Source of the DNA: Kiritimatiellia bacterium
GTDB taxonomy: Bacteria; Verrucomicrobiota; Kiritimatiellia; RFP12; UBA1067
DNA length: 9,887 bases
NCBI GenBank assembly: GCA_016303225.1
Contig: JAEDMC010000115.1
Span: 1 to 9,887, forward strand
Reading direction: 5' to 3'
In this document: positions 5,599 through 9,887 of the stretch, piece by piece
Position numbering within the stretch: position 1 is the first letter of the stretch
How the letters are laid out: the number at the start of each line of letters is the position of its first letter
The notes under the pieces: model-generated
What the model was told of the DNA's origin: nothing
Database searches by the model: none
What the model saw: only the letters and a program-made list of their open reading frames with translations
Program-made: the position numbers and the translations under genes

Positions 5599-7154
5599 AA
5601 ACCGGATTTCGGCTGAAGCAGTTCTTGCTGGCGTGCGGCATGCTCGCGTTTGTCACCGTTTTCGTGACGGTGGGGATGCGCGTCGATTTTGAACGGTGCA
5701 AGTCCGCGTCCTGGCCGGAGATTCCATGCCGGGTCGTGGATTCGTCCGTCGCGCGGAAGGCCATTGACGACTATCGATTCGCGGCAAGTTTCAAATACGA
5801 GGCGAACGGGCGCACCAACAGCTCCTCGTCGGTGAACACGCCGGAGTCGATGGAATATAAGTTTGAACGCATTGAAAAGCGCTTGCCGTTGCTTAGGAAA
5901 TACGCGAAGGGGGCGACGGCGACCTGCCGCGTCAACCCGGACTGTCCTGCGCAAGCTGTTTTGTTGGTTGATTCGGGCGACCTTAAGGATCTGCTGATTC
6001 CGCTTCTCGTGCTTGGCTTCTTTGCGGTTGTGGGGCTTGCAGTGGCGGTGCTCTCGTTCGGTGGTGTTCGCAAGAAGCTTTCTGAGAAGCTGAATCCCGG
6101 TGTGCTGATCGGGAGCGGGCTTGGCTTGATCTTCTGCGTGTTCGGGTGGAGCGGAGTCGTTGCGAATATCGGAGATGTCTTTTCCTTTCAGACTTATGAG
6201 GAGACGACGGGCAGGGTGCTGGCAAAGGGAGTCGTATCTCATCAGAGTCACGGTAAGCGCGGAACTCGTACGGTGTACGCGCCGCGAATCGCTTTCGCCT
6301 ACACGGTCGACGGGACGGCGTATGAAAGCGACCGTTATCGAAATTCGGATTTTTCGTCCAGCGACTCCTCCGAGTCGAGGCGTATTGTTCGCAACTATCA
6401 GGTGGGCGAGACGATCAAGGTCTGGTATGATACGTCTGCCCCTTCGCGGGCCCAGATCGTGAAGCCCGGTTCGGATGTCATCGAATTCGTGCCGCTTGCG
6501 CTTTTCGGTTTCTTTGCGCTCTGCGGGATGTTTCTCCTGGCGTTTCTGCTTCGCAGCGTGGTGAAGGCGTGGATTGCCTCGCGCAGGAAGGGCGAGGTGT
6601 CGAGTCCGCTTTACGGTGTCCGTCTGCGCCGCAAGCAGGGAGCCGACTTCTGGTTTCTCGTGGTTTTCGCGACCATTTGGAATCTGTTTAGCTGGTTGCT
6701 TGTCTGTGTCTTCATCATCAGCCCGTGGCCGCATGTTTCTTTGGGGGCGATCACCGTGTTGATCTTCCCGATTGTCGGACTTTTCTTTGTCGCGAAGGTC
6801 ATTCGGCGGGGCGTCAGCCACTTCCTGGGGACGCATGTCGCCCTGACGATGACGACAAGCGGACTGAGCGAGGGGACGCCGGTTCGCCTTGACTATGCGT
6901 TTGACGGCACGGCGAAGGTGACGCGCCTTTTGTTTGCAGTCGGGCAATGGAACGAAGAAGTTACACGAAGCAAGGACTATGGCTCTCCCGAAAGTCTTGT
7001 TGAGGTCGTTTCGCTCGAGCATCCCTCGCCGATGGGGTCGGTTGAGTTTCGTTTTCCGGCGGTCTTGAAGGCGAAGGCCGTAACCTCGGAGATTCGCGTA
7101 ACCCTGATGCGCACGGGCAAGAAGAAAACGGTCGACATCTTTGCGATTCCGTAA
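5595..7154 (+). CDS. Polytopic membrane protein with two DUF3592-like domains
   Basis: 519 residues. Hydrophobic segments are seen at about 9-28, 132-155, 169-195, 296-320, 352-376 and 383-403. The first inter-membrane region (39-125) has the DUF3592 pattern: a W-x-x-x-x-C-R-V-V-D-S strand, FKYEANGR, then a late YAKGATATCRVNPDCPAQAVL. The second (200-290) repeats it more clearly: TTGRVLAKGVVS, IAFAYTVDGTAYESDRY, and YQVGETIKVWYDTSAPSRAQIV. These are probably beta-rich extracytoplasmic domains; their function is unknown in the family. The last 110 residues after the membrane spans (THVALTMTTSGLSEGTPVRLDYAF onward) look like a third beta-sandwich I cannot name. ATG 5595 overlaps the previous stop codon (ATGA), so translation is probably coupled. 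Last gene of the operon; no terminator is obvious in the 51 nt before the next start. Confidence 0.8.
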   Translation: MKTGFRLKQFLLACGMLAFVTVFVTVGMRVDFERCKSASWPEIPCRVVDSSVARKAIDDYRFAASFKYEANGRTNSSSSVNTPESMEYKFERIEKRLPLLRKYAKGATATCRVNPDCPAQAVLLVDSGDLKDLLIPLLVLGFFAVVGLAVAVLSFGGVRKKLSEKLNPGVLIGSGLGLIFCVFGWSGVVANIGDVFSFQTYEETTGRVLAKGVVSHQSHGKRGTRTVYAPRIAFAYTVDGTAYESDRYRNSDFSSSDSSESRRIVRNYQVGETIKVWYDTSAPSRAQIVKPGSDVIEFVPLALFGFFALCGMFLLAFLLRSVVKAWIASRRKGEVSSPLYGVRLRRKQGADFWFLVVFATIWNLFSWLLVCVFIISPWPHVSLGAITVLIFPIVGLFFVAKVIRRGVSHFLGTHVALTMTTSGLSEGTPVRLDYAFDGTAKVTRLLFAVGQWNEEVTRSKDYGSPESLVEVVSLEHPSPMGSVEFRFPAVLKAKAVTSEIRVTLMRTGKKKTVDIFAIP

Positions 7155-7163
7155 TCCGAGCAT

Positions 7164-7191
7164 TTGTCTGCGCCGTTAAAAATGATACAAT
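7164..7191 (+). promoter_or_regulatory. Sigma70-type promoter for the second gene cluster
   Basis: TTGTCT (7164-7169, 4 of 6 consensus bases) is followed after 16 bp by TACAAT (7186-7191, 5 of 6), preceded by TG as an extended -10. Transcription should begin near 7198, leaving only about 8 nt before the ATG at 7206. This is the second promoter in the window that sits very close to its start codon. Confidence 0.6.
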
Positions 7192-7205
7192 ATGATGTTG
7201 TAGGC

Positions 7206-7460
7206 ATGAAAAAGCTGATAGTCATCTTGGTTTTGCTGCTGGTTGCGGCAGGTGCGGCGATTTGGTACCTGAAATTCGCAGGCGTCACGCACGAGGACAT
7301 CTATGACGCGGTGACAGCGGAGTCGGCGAAGGTGCAGTCCGTCGTCGACGACCGCTACCAGAAGCTCGACCGGAAACTCGACCGCATCGAGTCCAAGCTC
7401 GACAAGCTTCTGGAGATCGCGAACCGTCCGCTGCCGGACGGCATGCAGCGGGCGGAGTAA
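7206..7460 (+). CDS. Small single-pass membrane protein with coiled coil
   Basis: 84 residues. MKKLIVILVLLLVAAGAAIWYLKFAG is a short basic tip plus one membrane segment (about 4-22), lacking a clear signal-peptidase site, so it is probably an anchored protein with its C-terminus outside. The rest is highly charged and helical: YQKLDRKLDR followed by IESKLDKLLEIA gives leucine/isoleucine at coiled-coil spacing (about residues 48-70), ending in a proline-containing tail. In-frame starts at TTG 7164 and ATG 7182 lie inside the predicted promoter, so ATG 7206 is preferred. No Shine-Dalgarno site is evident; GTAGGC just before the ATG is too close. No family recognised. It lies 24 nt upstream of the MgtC-like gene and is probably cotranscribed with it. 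Confidence 0.72.
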   Translation: MKKLIVILVLLLVAAGAAIWYLKFAGVTHEDIYDAVTAESAKVQSVVDDRYQKLDRKLDRIESKLDKLLEIANRPLPDGMQRAE

Positions 7461-7471
7461 GGTGAGCATTT

Positions 7472-7478
7472 AAGGAGG
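7472..7478 (+). promoter_or_regulatory. Strong ribosome binding site of the MgtC-like gene
   Basis: AAGGAGG, a near-perfect Shine-Dalgarno sequence, stands 6 nt before the ATG at 7485. It fixes that start and contrasts with most other genes here, which have weak or no such site. Confidence 0.85.
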
Positions 7479-7484
7479 GAAGGT

Positions 7485-7925
7485 ATGCCAGACGCACATG
7501 TGTTGATTGCTCGCATTGTGATTGCGGGACTGCTCGGAGGGATCATCGGCGCGGAGCGCGAGTTCCGGGCGAAGATCGCCGGGACGCGGACGCATCTCTT
7601 GGTGGCGGTCGGGGCTGCGCTGATGATGATCGTCTCGCGCTACGGGTTTGATGGACAGGGCGATCCCGGACGCGTCGCCGCACAGATCGTGAGCGGCATC
7701 GGCTTCATCGGTGCGGGTGCGATCATGGTGAACCGCAAGGCCGTCCACGGACTCACGACGGCCGCCGGCATCTGGGTCGCCGCGGGCATCGGCATGGCGG
7801 TTGCTTCCGGCATGTACGCAATCGGCGTTGCAACGACGGTCATATCGCTTGTCGGACTCGAAGTATTCGGCTGGCTCTTTCACAGGCACAAGGCGGAGGT
7901 CATGGAAGACGACAAGGACAATTGA
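7485..7925 (+). CDS. MgtC/SapB-family membrane protein (short form)
   Basis: 146 residues, the length of the transmembrane MgtC/SapB domain alone; the C-terminal soluble domain of Salmonella MgtC is absent. Family motifs are clear: GGIIGAERE (18-26), AGTRTHLLVAVGAAL (32-46), DPGRVAAQIVSGIGFIGAGAI (60-80), and HGLTTAAGIWVAAGIGMAVASGMY (88-111). About four membrane segments: 8-22, 36-51, 66-81 and 92-130 (the last probably two spans). The tail is short and charged (HRHKAEVMEDDKDN). Characterised relatives are linked to low-magnesium survival and modulation of the F-type ATP synthase in pathogens; most environmental members have no known role, so I would not assign virulence or Mg transport. Preceded by a small membrane-protein gene and followed after 34 nt by the DUF805 gene, probably one transcript. 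Confidence 0.93.
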   Translation: MPDAHVLIARIVIAGLLGGIIGAEREFRAKIAGTRTHLLVAVGAALMMIVSRYGFDGQGDPGRVAAQIVSGIGFIGAGAIMVNRKAVHGLTTAAGIWVAAGIGMAVASGMYAIGVATTVISLVGLEVFGWLFHRHKAEVMEDDKDN

Positions 7926-7959
7926 AGCGAAAAAGTTGGTGGCGGAAAGGTGACGAGAA

Positions 7960-9489
7960 ATGGAGCATAAGACCTATCCGAATCCTGATCGTGTCGGGCG
8001 GTGTGAGTTCGCGGTCAAGACGATTCTCGGGCTTGCGGTTCTGGCGCCTTGCCTCGTTATGGCGCCACGGGAGGGAACGTCGCTTTGGTATAAGGCTGCG
8101 GCGCTGGTTATCGTTTCCTTTGCGCTCTATATGAGCATCCTGTGGATGTTCCTGATCGCCAGGCGACTGCATGACTTCGGGCGGACAGGCTGGTGGATTC
8201 TCGGCTTCATTGTCTTTCAGAATGTCGCGCGAAATCTGGCCATGGCCGCACCGAAGGGGCTGGCGCTTGACATTTGCTGTTGGCTTGAAACGGCGGTCGA
8301 ACTCGGCATACTTGTCCTCGTCGCCTGTTGGCCGGGGAATCGGGAGCGGAACGAATACGGGTTTCCGCCCGAATATCCGAAGACCTTGCTGGGACGGTTC
8401 GGCCTTGCGGACATGAAGCGTCGGCGTGTGGTGGCAATCGCGATTATGTTCCTGCTTTCGCTGGGCGCAAGTGTTGCGTGTCGCTTGACGATGGCTCCTG
8501 CGGACGAAAAGGCGTCAACGGAAGTCGCCTGGAACGTGCAGCCAATGCCGCGGGAAGAGATCGAAGGCGCATTGGACGAGTTGAAGGTCATGGGGTGCGA
8601 TTATGGGAAGTTTCGCGAGAAGTTTGCGGGACAGCGAGTGACGATTACGAACGCCGCCGTAAATGCCTTTTATAATCTGGGCAACGGTTGGTCTGAGCTG
8701 TCCGTCTGCCGACAAGGCCCGAAGGACGGTATAAATGTGCTGGCGTACATTCCGACGGAGCGACTGCTGGCGTTGTCGCGAGATCCTGAATGCGGCGATT
8801 GCATCCGGCGTATCTCCGGTCGCGTGATCACGAAAGCCGTCTTTATGGCGACTGTCGGCAAGACGCTGTCCAACCAATCCTTGGCGAATTGCCCGAATGC
8901 AGGGAACGCCGTGTGGCTGGGCGACGTACAGGAGCTGGACGTTCCCTGGAAAGACGAACCCCTGCCGACGATTGACGCGGAGACGGTGTCGGGCGATGAG
9001 TTTGCGAGGTTTATCACGGCGTATGGCAAGGATATGCCGGAATCGATGTGTGCGCGACTGTTGCGCCCGGCACTGGGCCGTACGTTGGACTTTTCGACTG
9101 GCGAAATCGTGGACATACACTTGGGCTGGCATCCCCACCTGACGATCTCCGTGCTTGATCCGGACACGGGTAAGCGCACGTTTTCGTTTTCCGTCCCGAT
9201 TGAGGGTAGGCACTTGGACGCCAAGGCGCGCAACCTCCCGATGGGCACGAAGGTGACGAACGTTCGGGCGACAGTTTGCGAAAAGGGCGATTACGAGCGC
9301 GCCAAAGGAAAGTGCTCGGCGATGATCTGGATGAAGGATCTCAGTTTCGTGAACGCGGGTGACTTCGGCAGACTGCCGGATTTCGACGTGGCCAACCATT
9401 ACTGGCGATGCGCTGATCGGGCTTCTGAAAGCGAAGTTGAATCGGGCGCTGACACTAGAGGAGGTCAAGGATCTGGCGCGACGTCTTGA
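7960..9489 (+). CDS. DUF805 membrane protein with repeated C-terminal domain, frame broken near its 3' end
   Basis: 509 residues as read. Residues 1-140 match DUF805: RVGRCEF (11-17), ARRLHDFGRTGWW (67-79, the family signature) and GNRERNEYG (126-134), with about four membrane spans between 18 and 124. Another hydrophobic segment (157-175) precedes a long soluble part, probably extracytoplasmic. That part consists of two roughly 140-residue related units (about 195-335 and 338-475), each with a helical start, a G-R/Q-x-L/V-x-F/I strand, and an end with a V/I-W-x-x-D-V/L strand. A third unit follows in another frame (next entry). Past residue about 481 the reading becomes low-complexity and unlike the repeats, so the last 28 residues are probably out of frame. 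AGGTGA at 7948-7953, 6 nt before the ATG, supports the start. Function unknown. Confidence 0.75.
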   Translation: MEHKTYPNPDRVGRCEFAVKTILGLAVLAPCLVMAPREGTSLWYKAAALVIVSFALYMSILWMFLIARRLHDFGRTGWWILGFIVFQNVARNLAMAAPKGLALDICCWLETAVELGILVLVACWPGNRERNEYGFPPEYPKTLLGRFGLADMKRRRVVAIAIMFLLSLGASVACRLTMAPADEKASTEVAWNVQPMPREEIEGALDELKVMGCDYGKFREKFAGQRVTITNAAVNAFYNLGNGWSELSVCRQGPKDGINVLAYIPTERLLALSRDPECGDCIRRISGRVITKAVFMATVGKTLSNQSLANCPNAGNAVWLGDVQELDVPWKDEPLPTIDAETVSGDEFARFITAYGKDMPESMCARLLRPALGRTLDFSTGEIVDIHLGWHPHLTISVLDPDTGKRTFSFSVPIEGRHLDAKARNLPMGTKVTNVRATVCEKGDYERAKGKCSAMIWMKDLSFVNAGDFGRLPDFDVANHYWRCADRASESEVESGADTRGGQGSGATS

Positions 9490-9766
9490 CGGAAGGTGCC
9501 TGGAATTCTCGGGCGTGAAGATCGAATCGTATGGCATGTCGGCGGTTGACAATGAACCCTTGCGTATTGATGACGTGACGGTATCTTTCCCGAATGCTCG
9601 TCTGGGCTTTGAGCTAAGTGCGAAGCCGGAAGGGAGGATTGCGGAGTCCGCCCTGAACGGGTGCACCAAGCTTACGGGGACGGTCGTCTTGCCTGAAAAG
9701 TGGAAGGGCGGGTGTGACGATGACCGCTTCGTCATCCATCTCGACAAGGTCCGCTTTCACAAGTAG
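9359..9766 (+). pseudogene. Out-of-frame 3' end of the DUF805 gene (third repeat unit)
   Basis: From about 9401 this frame reads TGDALIGLLKAKLNRALTLE and continues through ARRLDGRCLEFSG to VIHLDKVRFHK, stopping at TAG 9764-9766. It aligns with the preceding repeat: SGDEFARFI against TGDALIGLL, then LGRTLDFS against DGRCLEFS 34 and 35 residues on, then SAMIWMKDLSF against FVIHLDKVRF. It therefore continues the upstream protein and is not an independent gene, although a GTG at 9359 opens the frame. The switch lies at about 9398-9406 (cattactggcgat): one extra base or two lost bases. Either the gene is damaged or the sequence has an assembly error there. The intact product would have about 602 residues. 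Confidence 0.7.
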
Positions 9767-9771
9767 TATTG

Positions 9772-9887
9772 CGCGGGCGCAGTTTTTGAAAGCCGTGTGC
9801 GCGATATGTTAAATCCGTGGGCGCGGTTTGTAAAAATCGTGGGCGCGTCATCTTGAAATCGTGGGCACGATTTGATAGAATTGTGGG
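9772..9887. repeat. Degenerate 22-bp tandem repeat array, continuing past the window
   Basis: Units begin at 9772, 9794, 9816, 9838, 9860 and 9882 (the last is cut off), an exact 22-bp period despite sequence drift. Each has a conserved GC-rich first half close to CGTGGGCGCG and a variable A/T-rich second half ending in AAAT or a variant. The period is not a multiple of three, so it is not coding. The GC core is a near dyad (CGTG-GG-CACG), and at the 9838/9860 junction the dyad extends perfectly: AAATCGTG (9856-9863), GG, CACGATTT (9866-9873). The array begins 5 nt after the TAG of the preceding gene. Role unknown; a protein-binding array is one option. Confidence 0.85.

Noticed and set aside
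5433..7163. Very long minus-strand open frame (576 codons) opposite the DUF3592 gene
   Set aside because: Composition is Arg/His/Gln-rich with no domain; the + strand frame shows DUF3592 patterns and membrane spans.
9395..9410. Programmed ribosomal frameshift
   Set aside because: No slippery heptamer, rare-codon stop context or stimulatory element is evident at the crossing point; an indel is simpler.
8515..9747. Minus-strand open frame of 410 codons opposite the DUF805 gene
   Set aside because: Shadow frame; the repeat structure and DUF805 signature are on the + strand.
9772..9887. CRISPR array
   Set aside because: Units are contiguous 22-mers with drifting halves, without uniform repeats separated by unique 30-40 bp spacers, and there are no cas genes.

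Overview
The window is GC-rich (roughly 60% by eye) and almost entirely coding on the + strand. It reads as a bacterial chromosome segment. The PHP-type protein, the exported sugar-hydrolase-like protein and the low use of Shine-Dalgarno sites fit an uncultured member of the Planctomycetes-Verrucomicrobia-Chlamydiae group, for example a Kiritimatiellota or Verrucomicrobia lineage. That placement is inference from protein style, with no rRNA or marker gene to confirm it.

Layout. (1) Positions 2-682 hold the 3' part of a NERD-domain nuclease-like gene whose true start lies before the window. (2) Positions 683-1034 are non-coding and unusually dense in inverted repeats. They end in a 16-bp dyad and an extended -10 promoter that sits almost on the next start codon. 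(3) Positions 1035-7154 hold five tightly packed genes that look like one operon (junctions of +21, -4, +5 and -4 nt): an exported glycosidase-like protein, aroB, aroA, an exported chagasin(I42)-PHP fusion, and a polytopic membrane protein with two DUF3592-like domains. (4) A new promoter near 7164-7191 precedes a second small cluster: a one-pass membrane coiled-coil protein, a short MgtC/SapB-family membrane protein with a strong ribosome binding site, and a DUF805 membrane protein with a repetitive C-terminal region whose frame breaks near 9400. (5) Positions 9772-9887 carry a degenerate 22-bp tandem repeat that runs off the window.

How the genes may work together. AroB and AroA catalyse two steps of the shikimate pathway (DAHP to 3-dehydroquinate, and shikimate-3-phosphate plus PEP to EPSP). 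They are embedded between exported proteins with no obvious link to aromatic synthesis, so the operon looks like co-expressed housekeeping and envelope genes rather than one pathway. Both Aro enzymes are shorter than usual; the EPSP synthase is about 334 residues yet keeps every catalytic residue I could locate. The second cluster is membrane-centred.

The items most worth a second look are the I42-PHP fusion, the miniature EPSP synthase, the 22-bp repeat array, the palindrome-rich leader with its near-leaderless promoter, and the frameshift in the DUF805 gene. I did not find a defence system, CRISPR array, insertion sequence, tRNA or rRNA.
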